A DNA stretch of 64,000 nucleotides from Planctomycetia bacterium (lineage in GTDB: Bacteria > Planctomycetota > Planctomycetia > Pirellulales > UBA1268): contig JAPLNR010000062.1 in the NCBI GenBank assembly GCA_026401035.1, positions 1-64,000 on the forward strand. Reading direction: 5' to 3'. The notes below the pieces were generated by a model. The model had not been told where the DNA came from, ran no database searches, and saw only the letters and a list, made by a program, of their open reading frames with translations. Below, in pieces: positions 52,732 to 62,157 of this stretch (within the stretch, counting starts at the first letter, position 1; the number at the start of each line of letters is the position of its first letter). Position numbers and translations under genes: made by a program.

Positions 52732-55671
52732 ATGAGCAGAAACTCCCGCAAGCGCCTTGGAAGCAAGCGTGCTGCAGCACGGTTCCGTTCCATTTTGGCT
52801 CGTACTGCGTCTTGGCAGAGGGTTGTCCGCCGCGCGTCTTTATGGGCGGTCTTGGCGGGGAGCGTTGCTACGGTTTCTTCGCCGGCTTTTGGCCAGATGG
52901 GCCAGACTGCGATGACTCCGACTGGGGGCATCGCAAACCGCGCCGTGCAGGGCTTCCAGAACCTTAACGAGAATGGACCTGGCTGGCTGTATTACGGAAT
53001 CAACGCCGCCGACCGGGGCCTTGGCTACCAGGGCAGTTACATGACGCTGGGCGGCTTCATCCCTTATGCCGAGGACGATCTTGGCGGCCTGTGGTCGGCC
53101 GACCTGCGATCGCATCTCTCCAACTACGGCGGCTTCTTCTCCAACGTGGGCGCCGTCCGTAAGCAATTCATTGGAGGCACGCTCCTCGGAGTCGGGGTCT
53201 ACTGGGACTACGACGGCGATCAGAATCAATACTCTCCGACGCCGATCCTCGGCACGCCGTATTCCTTCGCAGGCGGTCAGAGCTACAACCAGGTGGGCGT
53301 GAGCGGCGAGTGGCTCACCGACTGGGGCAACCTCCGCAGCAACGGTTACATCCCGGTGGGCACCACGGCCCAACTCACGGGCCCGTTCGTCGGGAATTCT
53401 GTCCTCTGTCAGAACGGAATCAACGCGGCTCTTGGCGGCACCGACCTCGAGGTTGGTGCGTACATCCCGGGGCTTTCCGATTGGGCCGGGATGGTCAGTG
53501 TGGGTGGCTACGCCTACGGCAACACGCGATACACGTTTCAGGATGGAACGGCGGCCGTGCCGTGGTTTGGTGGTGTCTACACCCGCCTCGACATGACGTT
53601 CGTCACAAATTGGGACTTCTCGCTGCAATACAACAACGACAGCTATTTCGACTCCACCGGCTTCGCCAGGCTCACGTATCGCATGGGCGGCAGCCGTCGG
53701 CGGAACGTACCCGACCAGGTGGAGCAGCCAATGATGCGCAACGAGCACATCGTGCGCGCCCGCCAAACGCCGGAAGTCGCGATCAATCCGAAGGGCGACC
53801 CTTGGAAGGTGTTCCACGTCGACAACACATCTTCTCCGGGTGGCAATGGGTCCGCTGAGACTCCGTTTACGACGCTTACACAAGCCGAATCGGCTGCCAT
53901 TTCCCAATACGACATCACCTACGTGCACGTGGGCAACAGTCCCACGATGCCCTACGTCACGCCCGTGGCCGGCTACACGTTCGGCGATCAAAACCAATAC
54001 CTGATCGGCGAGGGGAGTTCCTACCAGATTCCGACCGTTAACTGCGGCCCCGAAGCCCTGTTCGTAGGTGCGAACAACGGGCTCTACCCCGTGATCACGA
54101 ATCCGATCGGGCCCGCGATCGCGGTCGATCAAAACGGCTCCATCGTGAGCCACTTCCAGATCACCGGTTCGCCGGTGGGGATCACCGATGGGACCGGGCT
54201 TACGGCACCGGGCGTGGCGACGATTTCCGACGTCATCATCGCCGGTGGTGCCGGGATCCCGCAGCGCGGTGTGTTGATCTCGAATGCCGGATCGACGGGC
54301 ACGTTCAACTTCGACCGCCTGCAGCTCGTGGACCTCGACAACGACGGCGTCCTCCAGTCGGCGGCGAATAGCCGGGTCAATGTGACCAACTCGACGTTTA
54401 CCGGCGTGCAGGGCACAGCCGTGCTTGTCTCGGGCGCCGGCGCCCGGGCGTCGGTTGCCGGCACGACGATCAATCGAACAGCCGGCACCGCCATCAGTGC
54501 ATCGGGCGCAAACTCCGGTATCGTGTTGACGAGTTCGACGATTTCAAATACCTCCGGCCCTCCCGGCCACGCGATCGTAGCCGCTGGCCTTAACAGCACG
54601 ATCACGGGCACCGACTTCACAGTTTCAGGCACGACCGAGGGGGCTGCGCTCGTCGCCTCTGGCAACGGCGCGACGATCACGGCCGTGCGAGGCTCGGTAC
54701 TCAGGACAGGCAGCGATGCAGCCATTGTCTCTGGTGCGAACGCGACGATGAGCCTCGTGCAGACGCGGCTGCGCAGCGCGGGGGGGAGCGGTGCGAGTGT
54801 GTCCGGTGCCGGTGCCGAGTTCTATCTCACCGGCACGTCGTCGATCGAGGCAGCCACGGTCGACGGGCTTCGCGTGGTTGGGATAGACAACACGGTGCTC
54901 GTGCGGGATTCGCAGCTAGTGGGCTCCGGAAACAACGGCGTGACGATCCTTCCAGGAGCTGGTTCGGCAGCTACGCAGGTCACGCTTCTGCGATCGACCG
55001 TGAGGCAGACGGCCGGATTCGCGGTGGATGCAGAAGGCGTCAATGGCCCGAACCAGGTCGTGCAGGTTTTTGGATCGACCATCTCACAAGCTGGCGTCGG
55101 GATTTCGGCCGTGGATAGCAATCTCGACGTAAGGCGTGATCCAACGGCCATCAATGGCCGGGCAACCACGATTCAGAATACAGGCTTGGCAGGCGTTACT
55201 GTGTCGGGTGATTCACGTGTACAAGTCACGAACACGACAATCAGTGGCGTGGGTGTAGGGATTCTTGCGAACAACAGCAACACGGCGAACGCGGGCACGA
55301 TTACTCAACTTACGGCGAAGAATAACACAATCAGCTCTGGTACGGCGGGAATCTCGATCATCGCATCGCAACCTGCAGCGCCGCTCGGGCAAAGTCGCGT
55401 CTACGCCGACCTAACGTCCAACCGGATTACGACTTCAGGATCTTCAGGCATCACGCTTTTGACGGAAAACCCACTTGCGGCTTCCCCGGCAGCTTTTCTT
55501 GGTTCCATCCAAATCATCAGTGCAAATGGAAGTGTCGAGTTGGGGGCCATCAACTTCAACACCCCGGTGCTGAACACGCCAGCGACGCCAGATCAGGTGA
55601 ATTGGGGCTTACAGGCAACTGCGCCGACGCTGCCTCCACAGCCATCGCCGATCGTTCCCACGCCTCCATGA
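52732..55671 (+). CDS. inverse-autotransporter-like adhesin: N-terminal beta-barrel plus parallel beta-helix passenger
   Basis: A 979-residue exported protein. It has a long N-terminal region rich in Arg and a signal peptide ending near AFGQ. Residues about 60-340 are strand-rich, with alternating glycines and aromatics (SYMTLGGFIP, GGTLLGVGVYWDYDGD, NQVGVSGEWLTDWGNLRSNGYIP, FSLQYNNDSYFDSTGFARLTYRMGG). They end with RRRNVPDQVEQP and MRNEHIVRARQ, as in type Ve inverse autotransporters. Residues about 350-950 are a Ser/Thr/Gly/Ala repeat passenger of the right-handed beta-helix type. N-terminal barrel and C-terminal passenger define the inverse order. The C-terminus is proline-rich. The fold calls come from pattern reading. 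Confidence 0.7.
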   Translation: MSRNSRKRLGSKRAAARFRSILARTASWQRVVRRASLWAVLAGSVATVSSPAFGQMGQTAMTPTGGIANRAVQGFQNLNENGPGWLYYGINAADRGLGYQGSYMTLGGFIPYAEDDLGGLWSADLRSHLSNYGGFFSNVGAVRKQFIGGTLLGVGVYWDYDGDQNQYSPTPILGTPYSFAGGQSYNQVGVSGEWLTDWGNLRSNGYIPVGTTAQLTGPFVGNSVLCQNGINAALGGTDLEVGAYIPGLSDWAGMVSVGGYAYGNTRYTFQDGTAAVPWFGGVYTRLDMTFVTNWDFSLQYNNDSYFDSTGFARLTYRMGGSRRRNVPDQVEQPMMRNEHIVRARQTPEVAINPKGDPWKVFHVDNTSSPGGNGSAETPFTTLTQAESAAISQYDITYVHVGNSPTMPYVTPVAGYTFGDQNQYLIGEGSSYQIPTVNCGPEALFVGANNGLYPVITNPIGPAIAVDQNGSIVSHFQITGSPVGITDGTGLTAPGVATISDVIIAGGAGIPQRGVLISNAGSTGTFNFDRLQLVDLDNDGVLQSAANSRVNVTNSTFTGVQGTAVLVSGAGARASVAGTTINRTAGTAISASGANSGIVLTSSTISNTSGPPGHAIVAAGLNSTITGTDFTVSGTTEGAALVASGNGATITAVRGSVLRTGSDAAIVSGANATMSLVQTRLRSAGGSGASVSGAGAEFYLTGTSSIEAATVDGLRVVGIDNTVLVRDSQLVGSGNNGVTILPGAGSAATQVTLLRSTVRQTAGFAVDAEGVNGPNQVVQVFGSTISQAGVGISAVDSNLDVRRDPTAINGRATTIQNTGLAGVTVSGDSRVQVTNTTISGVGVGILANNSNTANAGTITQLTAKNNTISSGTAGISIIASQPAAPLGQSRVYADLTSNRITTSGSSGITLLTENPLAASPAAFLGSIQIISANGSVELGAINFNTPVLNTPATPDQVNWGLQATAPTLPPQPSPIVPTPP

Positions 55672-55731
55672 CCCAAGCACGCTCGAAGACTCGCCGCTGA
55701 CGAACCTTCACCGCGCACCCGACACCCTACC

Positions 55732-57945
55732 ATGCGACTTTCGACACCACTCCTGAGCCTTATCCTCGCGATCGCCATCGCGGGCTGCGGAACGGCCGCG
55801 CTCGCCCAGATGGGCCAGGCGCCGATGGCGCCTGCCGGTGGGGTCGTAAATAGAGCGGTGCAGGGCTTCGCCAATCTCGATGCGAACGGTCCGGGCTGGC
55901 TTTACTACGGCGTCAACGCCGCCGATCGCGGCCTCGGCTACAACGGCAGCTACATGACACTGGGCGGTTTTATTCCAGTGTCCGAGGACGACCTTGGCGG
56001 ATTCTGGTCAGCCGATCTCCGCAGCCACCTCTCGGTTCACGGAGGCTTCTTCTCAAATGTTGGCATGGTCCGGAAGCAATTCCTCGGCGGCACGCTCCTC
56101 GGCCTCGGTGTCTACTGGGACTACGACGGCGACCTCAACCAGTATCCAACCGGTGGAGCTCCTGGCACCAGCCAGTACGGCCAGTTTGGCCACGCTTACA
56201 ACCAGGTGGGGGTGAGCGGCGAGTGGCTCACCGACTTCGGCAATATACGTTCAAACGGCTACATCCCCGTTGGCACGACGGCATACACGGTCGGTGCGCC
56301 TGGCATGCCGTTCGTGGGCAACCAACTGCTCTGCCAATACGGTCTTGATACAGCTCTCGCTGGCGCTGACCTGGAAGTTGGCGCCTACATTCCTGGGCTC
56401 GCTGACTGGGCCGGCATGATCAGCGTCGGCGGCTACACGTTCGGTAACGAACGCTACAACTGGGGAACGGGCTCACAGGCTGGAAATGACGTCGTACCTT
56501 TCTTCGGCGGTGTCTACACGCGGCTGGATCTCACGCTCGTCCAAAACTGGGACTTCTCGCTGCAATACAACAATGACAGTTACTTTGATTCCACTGGCTT
56601 TGCCCGCTTGACCTACCGCATGGGCGGCAGCCGTCGGCGAAACGTTCCTGACCAAATGGAGCAACCGATGATGCGCAACGAGCACATCGTGCGGGCCCAC
56701 CAGACGCCGATCGTCGCTGTAAATCCGGAGACCAACGCTGCCTGGAACGTAATCCACGTGGATAGTGCCGCCGCTCCGCGCGGCAATGGCACGGCCGAGA
56801 CCCCCGTGCAGACGCTCGCCGCGGCACAGGCCCTAGCTGCAAATCCCTACGACATTGTGTTCGTCAGCACGGGTAATAGCGCCACCACACCGTACGCCTC
56901 TAACTGGGTGTTCCAGGCCGACAACCAGATCCTCGTGGGCCAGGGTTCGTCGCTCCAACTCAACACGGCGACGTGCGGCTATCGGTCATTCTTCGCCACC
57001 GGCCCGGCCACGGCGTATCCCGTGCTCACGAGCTCGGGCAACGCGATCACGCTCCGCAACGGCGCGATCGTCGATCACTTCCGGATCGAAAACGCCCCGG
57101 TGGGCATCCTCGCCGACAATACGCTCACGACTGGGGCCAACGTCAACGACGTGCAGATCGTGACGAAAGCAGGACAAACGGGCGTCTCGATGGTGGGCGT
57201 GCCGTCCGGGGAAGTCAACTTCTACAACATGCACGTCACGAACGCCGGCCGCGGCTTGCGGGTAGACGGCGGCGCACCGGACGTGAATTTCCAGGGGCTG
57301 ATTGCCAGCACAGCTGCAACGGATGAGAGCATTCTGGTCGAAAATCTCTCTGGCGGTTCAGTGTCGATCAACCGAACCACGGACACCCTCGCTACTCCTG
57401 TGGCAAGAAACCCATTGCTCGTCGCGACGGCTTCGTTTGCAGTGCGGGACACGGCGTCCGCCGCCCCTGCTGCGATCCAGGTGACGAGCAATACCGGCGC
57501 CGTAGTGGCGGTCGGCCCGACGACCATCACGCGACCGACGCAGCAAGGTGTTGCCGTGCAGTCGAATGCGGGCACCTCGGCGGTCACTTTCGCAGACCTG
57601 GTGGTTGTTGACGCCGCCGCGGAGGCTTTCTCGTCGCAGAGCAATACCAACACAACGATCGGTATCGAGGGCCGCAGTTCGCTCTCGTCCCAGTCGTCGA
57701 CGCTTCCCGTGTTTGCCAGTAACGACGACGCCACGCTCCTGATGACTCTCCAGTCGATGACGTCAAAGACCGTCGCGCCGGTGCCGGCGATCGTTCTCCA
57801 GGGCACCTCAACAGGTTTCTTGGACATCACCGACACATTTACGGTTGAGAGGGCCAACCCGACACCCCCGCCGGCGTCGATCCCAGCCCCGGGCACGAAT
57901 GCGAACGTGAGCAACACGACGGGCGTCACCGTCACGCTACCCTGA
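55732..57945 (+). CDS. second inverse-autotransporter-like protein, tandem paralogue
   Basis: A 737-residue paralogue of the preceding gene, 60 bases downstream in the same direction. The barrel part (residues about 25-330) is highly similar, with GFIPVSEDDLGGFWSADLRSH, VYWDYDGDLNQY and QMEQPMMRNEHIVRA. The passenger is shorter and differs in sequence. The leader (LILAIAIAGCGTAALA) contains an IAGC that could also be read as a lipobox, but the ALA-Q end fits ordinary signal peptidase cleavage, as in the paralogue. Conserved barrels with different passengers fit duplication followed by passenger divergence. Confidence 0.7.
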   Translation: MRLSTPLLSLILAIAIAGCGTAALAQMGQAPMAPAGGVVNRAVQGFANLDANGPGWLYYGVNAADRGLGYNGSYMTLGGFIPVSEDDLGGFWSADLRSHLSVHGGFFSNVGMVRKQFLGGTLLGLGVYWDYDGDLNQYPTGGAPGTSQYGQFGHAYNQVGVSGEWLTDFGNIRSNGYIPVGTTAYTVGAPGMPFVGNQLLCQYGLDTALAGADLEVGAYIPGLADWAGMISVGGYTFGNERYNWGTGSQAGNDVVPFFGGVYTRLDLTLVQNWDFSLQYNNDSYFDSTGFARLTYRMGGSRRRNVPDQMEQPMMRNEHIVRAHQTPIVAVNPETNAAWNVIHVDSAAAPRGNGTAETPVQTLAAAQALAANPYDIVFVSTGNSATTPYASNWVFQADNQILVGQGSSLQLNTATCGYRSFFATGPATAYPVLTSSGNAITLRNGAIVDHFRIENAPVGILADNTLTTGANVNDVQIVTKAGQTGVSMVGVPSGEVNFYNMHVTNAGRGLRVDGGAPDVNFQGLIASTAATDESILVENLSGGSVSINRTTDTLATPVARNPLLVATASFAVRDTASAAPAAIQVTSNTGAVVAVGPTTITRPTQQGVAVQSNAGTSAVTFADLVVVDAAAEAFSSQSNTNTTIGIEGRSSLSSQSSTLPVFASNDDATLLMTLQSMTSKTVAPVPAIVLQGTSTGFLDITDTFTVERANPTPPPASIPAPGTNANVSNTTGVTVTLP

Positions 57946-58108
57946 TCGGCCAGGGTGAGGAACCGCGTTGTCGTGGTCTTTTACCGGAAAAACCGCTACG
58001 ACCAGCGGGGCGATTGACCCGTTCTTTGCAGTTTGTCGAACTCCGGTCTACGATCCCCCGAAAGAGTGTCTGCCATGAGGTGGCATCGAGGGCTTGGGAG
58101 TTTGATCC

Positions 58109-60247
58109 ATGGTTGGGCGGCGTAAATCGGTTCGTTCGCGGGCGCGTGACCCGCGGTTTGGCATCGAAGGCCTGGAACGCCGCGATTGCCCGGCCGTCGT
58201 GAGTATCGTGGGCCCACGTGAGGTAAGTGAAGCGGGTGGCCCGGTCACACTCACCGCGACGCTCTCGGCGCCGCAGACAAAGCCGGTGGAGGTGTCGTAT
58301 TTCACGGGTGGGACGGCCTCGGTCGGGCTAGACTACCGGCTGCTGGCGGGCACATCGGCGCTCCGTACGCCGAGCGGCACGATCACGTTCCGCCCAGGCG
58401 TGACGTCGGTGCCGATCACGTTCACGCCGCTCAACGACACCCTCCGTGACCCTGACGAGACGTTTCAGATGAATCTCATTTCGGCCCGCGGCCACACGCT
58501 GGGCGCCAAGACAGTGAGCGTCACGATTCGCGATGATGACAGTTACACCGCGATGGTGACCGGTCCCTCCTGGGTTTCCGCAAACACGACCGCCCGCTTC
58601 ACGCTCCGTCTTTCGTCACCGGCGACACGGACCGAGACATTTTTCGTGAGCACCGAAGACCGCTCGGCCACGACCGCCCGCGACTACGGGTCGCTCAAGA
58701 ATTTGCCGGTCACGTTTCTTCCCGGACAGATCTCGCGCGATTTCAATGTCGTGATTCGTCCGGCGGCCGGGGCGTTACCCGACAGGTCCTTCGTGATCAC
58801 CGTCAGGCCACAGGCTGCCGGCGTGCCGGCCGTGGCTCCCTATACGGTCACGATCGCAGGAACCGGCACGCCGCCCTCAGCGCCCGCCGGCCCGGTGCTC
58901 ACCACAGCCACGTTCACGCAAGACTACGGTTGGGGCGTTGTAAACGCATCAGCGTCGGTTGCGACGTTGCTTGGAAGCACGACGGCGTTTCCGGAGGTGC
59001 CTGATATCGGTGGCGTGAGTTGGGGGAACGAAGTCGTGCGTGCCCCGGAAGTTTGGGCACAGGGGTACACGGGCAAAGGCATTGTCGTTGCTGTCATTGA
59101 CACAGGAGTGGATTACACGCATCCGAGTTTGAGCAGCAGCATCTGGGTCAACCCACGGGAGATTCCTGGTGACGAAATCGACAATGACAACAATGGATTT
59201 GTTGATGACGTTCGCGGATGGGACTTTGCGAGTGACGACAACGACCCTATGGATGAAGTTTCGGCCCGTGGCGGTCACGGAACCCACGTGGCAGGCACCA
59301 TAGCTGCGGTACGGACAGCTGATGGACCTCGTGGCATCGCGCCCGACGCAAAGATCATGCCGGTGCGCTTTTTTGGTACTGGTAATCCCTCGGATGATGA
59401 CCTGGCAGGTTGCATTCGATACGCTGCGTCGAATGGGGCTACTGTGATCAATCTCAGCCTCGGCTATCGATATAGTTTTTCTAATCCGGTGTCTTGGCCT
59501 TCCGTCGTCACTCGCGCTATTTCGTACGCAACATCCCTCGGGTCTGTCGTCGTAGCTGCGGCAGGGAACGCACTTGATGACAGACCGCCAGGGTCATCTC
59601 CTGATTTCCCGGCGTCGTTGGCCACCATGCCGGGGGTCGTATCGGTTGGAGCCATCGACAAAGACTTACGATTGGGCGATTTCTCATTCCTTGCGGGTTC
59701 TTCGTCAGCCATGAAGCACGTGGTGGCTCCAGGGGTAAACGTACGATCGACGGTTCCATCAGGGTACAAGGAACCTGGTAATGTAGTCGTTACGCCAACA
59801 GGAGTTACCTTCGCAGATCTTCCGGGAACATCCATGGCCGCGCCTCACGTCTCAGGTGTTGTCGCCCTAATGCTCAGTGCCCTTCCGAACCCGAAGGCCC
59901 CTGGCGTGCGTGATCGAGTTGTGAACGCACTGGTCACCACGTCGCAGCAACCGCCGGGATTGAGTTCTACGACGGCGGCGAGTGCAAGCATGCGGTCGGC
60001 AGCCGCGGTGGCTACAGCGCAGCGACCTGGGCAGGCATCGCTGATCACACGCCCCATGCCGATGGCGTTCCAGGCGGCGACGCCCGCGGCGGTGGTGAAG
60101 CCGCAGGCTTTCGTTCCCGTCGAAGTCGAGCGTGGCCATCACACCTCGGCAGCGAGAGCCATCGCGTTCCGAGCTCTGGCTGCGAGCAGCGACGTTGCCG
60201 AACCGCGGCAGCTCAGCCGTCTCACGGGCGCACGACGGCTCATCTGA
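58109..60247 (+). CDS. secreted subtilisin-like serine protease with Calx-beta domains
   Basis: A 712-residue S8 peptidase. Residues 1-35 carry an Arg-rich stretch and the planctomycete-type motif GLERRDCPA. Residues about 35-145 and 150-250 are Calx-beta-like repeats. The catalytic domain (about 300-600) has Asp in VAVIDTGVDYTHP, His in GHGTHVAGTIA, Asn in VAAAGNA and Ser in GTSMAAPHVSG. A Ca-binding-like loop (EIDNDNNGFVDD) follows the Asp motif. The C-terminus is an Ala/Pro-rich tail. The catalytic part has more A/T-ending codons than the flanks. It may process the neighbouring adhesin-like proteins; this is inference. Confidence 0.88.
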   Translation: MVGRRKSVRSRARDPRFGIEGLERRDCPAVVSIVGPREVSEAGGPVTLTATLSAPQTKPVEVSYFTGGTASVGLDYRLLAGTSALRTPSGTITFRPGVTSVPITFTPLNDTLRDPDETFQMNLISARGHTLGAKTVSVTIRDDDSYTAMVTGPSWVSANTTARFTLRLSSPATRTETFFVSTEDRSATTARDYGSLKNLPVTFLPGQISRDFNVVIRPAAGALPDRSFVITVRPQAAGVPAVAPYTVTIAGTGTPPSAPAGPVLTTATFTQDYGWGVVNASASVATLLGSTTAFPEVPDIGGVSWGNEVVRAPEVWAQGYTGKGIVVAVIDTGVDYTHPSLSSSIWVNPREIPGDEIDNDNNGFVDDVRGWDFASDDNDPMDEVSARGGHGTHVAGTIAAVRTADGPRGIAPDAKIMPVRFFGTGNPSDDDLAGCIRYAASNGATVINLSLGYRYSFSNPVSWPSVVTRAISYATSLGSVVVAAAGNALDDRPPGSSPDFPASLATMPGVVSVGAIDKDLRLGDFSFLAGSSSAMKHVVAPGVNVRSTVPSGYKEPGNVVVTPTGVTFADLPGTSMAAPHVSGVVALMLSALPNPKAPGVRDRVVNALVTTSQQPPGLSSTTAASASMRSAAAVATAQRPGQASLITRPMPMAFQAATPAAVVKPQAFVPVEVERGHHTSAARAIAFRALAASSDVAEPRQLSRLTGARRLI

Positions 60248-60270
60248 GGCGCACCTTCTCCCGCGGCACA

Positions 60271-61159
60271 TCATCCCGCGACAAGGGCGTCGTCACGGCA
60301 GATGACGCCGGCCGACTCGCATGCGGTGTTCACCGCCAGCCGGTAAAGATGCCCCCACCCGCTCGCGTCGACGTCGGGGCGGAGGCCCCTGCCCCAGCGG
60401 GCTTCGGACGCGTCGCGGAAGTGGGCGGTGACCGCGCCTGTTGTGCTCTCGCGGCTCGGCACGACGCACCGCTTGCAGACGTTCGTCGCCAGAAACCGGG
60501 CTTCGCCGATCGAGAATTCCCTGGGCTCCGGCGGCGGAAGATGGGCGTAAGGATCGGCCGGGAGATCGCCCGGCAGGTCGGCCAATGAGGGGTTGAGATG
60601 TGGCCGCGCGGGGCTCGCGAGCGTGTCTTCCCAGAAGGCATCGCAGCCGCCGATCTCGACATTTCACCCGAAACCGGCGGCGGGCCTCGGCGAGATCGAA
60701 GCCAAACCAGCGGGCCACCTCGGCGAGCGACGCCGTCGAAATGAGCGTGGGGCCCGGGGCGTCGCGGTCGTCGGGGAAGCCGCCGTCGGGGCGTTCTTCC
60801 AACAGCACGCCGATTCCGAGGGCCTCGGAGAGCCAGCCGCACGGGCCTTTCTCGCCGGGCACCAGATGAAACGAATCGGGGGCGAGATTTTGCAGGCGGT
60901 TGATCCCGGGGATCGCGGCCGCGGTGAGCGCCGCGGGGGCTACGCAGAGCGTAATGAGCCGTTCGTCGAGGGCAAACTCGGCACGGATCGCATGGAAGAG
61001 CGGCGTGCGCTTCGCGTTCACCACGCGGCCCTCCATGTCGACCAGCCGCCAGCGGCGGTCGTTTTCAAGGGCTCCCGAGGGGAGCACGCGGGCCGCGGGC
61101 ACGGCCAGGCCGTCGAGGCTTTTGACGGGGTAGAGGGTGATCAGGTCGAGGGTGGGCAT
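60271..61159 (-). pseudogene. MOSC domain protein, frameshifted copy 1
   Basis: The N-terminal part (from 61159) starts MPTLDLITLYPVKSLDG and matches the intact copy at 62104 closely. At about 60655-60670 one extra base (GTGAAATGTCGAG against GCGAATCTCGAG in the intact copy) shifts the frame. The remainder continues in another frame as far as 60271 (ADLPGDLPADPYAHLPPP... then CKRCVVPSREST). MOSC proteins bind molybdenum cofactor or sulfur carriers through a conserved Cys. The end of this copy (VNTACESAG...) differs from that of copy 2. A sequencing error is possible. Confidence 0.75.
60340..61159 (-). repeat. direct repeat arm 1 (MOSC duplication)
   Basis: About 820 bases closely similar to 62175-62994, in the same orientation, with scattered substitutions. 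It is followed by about 1 kb of unrelated sequence holding the nucleotidyltransferase pair. Confidence 0.8.
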
Positions 61160-61198
61160 ATGGGTACGACAGGCCGTTGCGCCTGCAGAAAAGCCACC

Positions 61199-61226
61199 TT
61201 GACGGAAATATGCACGCCCGTACACT
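61199..61226 (+). promoter_or_regulatory. promoter candidate for the nucleotidyltransferase pair
   Basis: TTGACG (61199-61204), a 16-base spacer and TACACT (61221-61226), a good fit to sigma-70. The start codon at 61293 lies 67 bases downstream. No clear ribosome site precedes it. Confidence 0.45.
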
Positions 61227-61292
61227 TACTGCTGTCGTCCGCGTGGAGCGAACACTTTTACGTCGAACTGTCTGTCGGAAAACAGTTGGCCC

Positions 61293-61847
61293 ATGAACGC
61301 TGCAGGCCTCGATCGGGACCAATGGCTGTCAGCAATCGAAAAGATCGCCACCGCTCTTGGCCCGACGGGAAGGCCGATTCGCCTCTGCCTCATTGGCTCG
61401 GTCGCCTGCGTGTTTGGCGGAATGGCGGCTCGAGTGTCGCGAGATCTCGATGTCTGGAAGCCGGCAAGCGATTACGATCTCGGTGAGTTGAAGCGGGCAG
61501 TGGAGGAAGCAGGCCTTTTATTCGACCCCAAAACGACTCTCGATCCTCTAAAGCCATATGTACAATTGGTGGAGCCGGGGCCAACGCAAGTCGGCATCTT
61601 CGAACCGTTGTTGGTGGAGCGTATCGGACGGTTGGAACTATATCGCCCGCCCATTGAGCACCTCATCGCTTCGAAGCTTGTCCGTGGCGATGCCCGCGAT
61701 ATTGAGGACGTATTATTCCTGGCCGGAAAGCATCACCCCGATCCCGAGGCGGTGCGTGCCGTGGCGGAAACATTTGCGAGCCCCGCAAAACGGCAGGTGT
61801 TGGAAAATCTTGTGTACTTGAAGATTGCCGATTCCGAGAACGACTAG
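61293..61847 (+). CDS. nucleotidyltransferase fold protein (DUF6036-like)
   Basis: A 184-residue protein with the minimal nucleotidyltransferase signature: LIGSVACVFGGMAARVSRDLDVW, where GS and the D-X-D of DLDVW form the metal site. The second half, LIASKLVRGDARDIEDVLFLAG, is typical of toxin-like NTases and the DUF6036 group. A small partner gene follows after 16 bases, suggesting a toxin-antitoxin or abortive-infection pair. It is inserted between two copies of the MOSC gene. The activity is inferred. Confidence 0.75.
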   Translation: MNAAGLDRDQWLSAIEKIATALGPTGRPIRLCLIGSVACVFGGMAARVSRDLDVWKPASDYDLGELKRAVEEAGLLFDPKTTLDPLKPYVQLVEPGPTQVGIFEPLLVERIGRLELYRPPIEHLIASKLVRGDARDIEDVLFLAGKHHPDPEAVRAVAETFASPAKRQVLENLVYLKIADSEND

Positions 61848-61863
61848 CAACTGAGAAAACACG

Positions 61864-62157
61864 ATGACGCCACGGGAAGAGGAGTTGATCGCCCGAGAGA
61901 TGCTCGAGCGACCAGAATTGCTCGGCATTCGGTTAAAGGAAAAGCGGTGGGGAGATGTTGCCGCGCTCGTGCGGTACGTCCAGCACGATGTGCCCGCTGA
62001 TCTCGCAATGACCGACCCTGCGCTCTACAAAACCCTGCGGGATCAAATCTCGCTTTTTCACCTTCGCGGCGGCGGGGCACTCAATCTGTCGACGCTGGAG
62101 CGTCTAGCCGCTCACGCGGACGAAACGGCTGATCATGCTTCCAGAGCCGCCGGCTAG
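61864..62157 (+). CDS. small partner protein of the nucleotidyltransferase gene
   Basis: A 97-residue protein, MTPREEELIAREMLERPELLG..., rich in charged helices with a central segment AALVRYVQHDVPADLAM, and no recognisable domain. It lies 16 bases after the nucleotidyltransferase gene and its 3' end overlaps the antisense 3' end of the second MOSC copy by 54 bases. Co-transcription is likely. A toxin-antitoxin role is a guess from layout. Confidence 0.6.
   Translation: MTPREEELIAREMLERPELLGIRLKEKRWGDVAALVRYVQHDVPADLAMTDPALYKTLRDQISLFHLRGGGALNLSTLERLAAHADETADHASRAAG

Noticed and set aside
55732-55815. Second adhesin-like protein as a lipoprotein (IAGC in the leader)
   Set aside because: The paralogue uses an ordinary cleavage site before QMGQ and this one has ALA before QMGQ; the match to a lipobox is probably chance.
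60655-60670. Programmed frameshift in MOSC copy 1
   Set aside because: No slippery heptamer or downstream structure is evident and the intact copy lacks the extra base; ordinary mutation or a base-call error is simpler.
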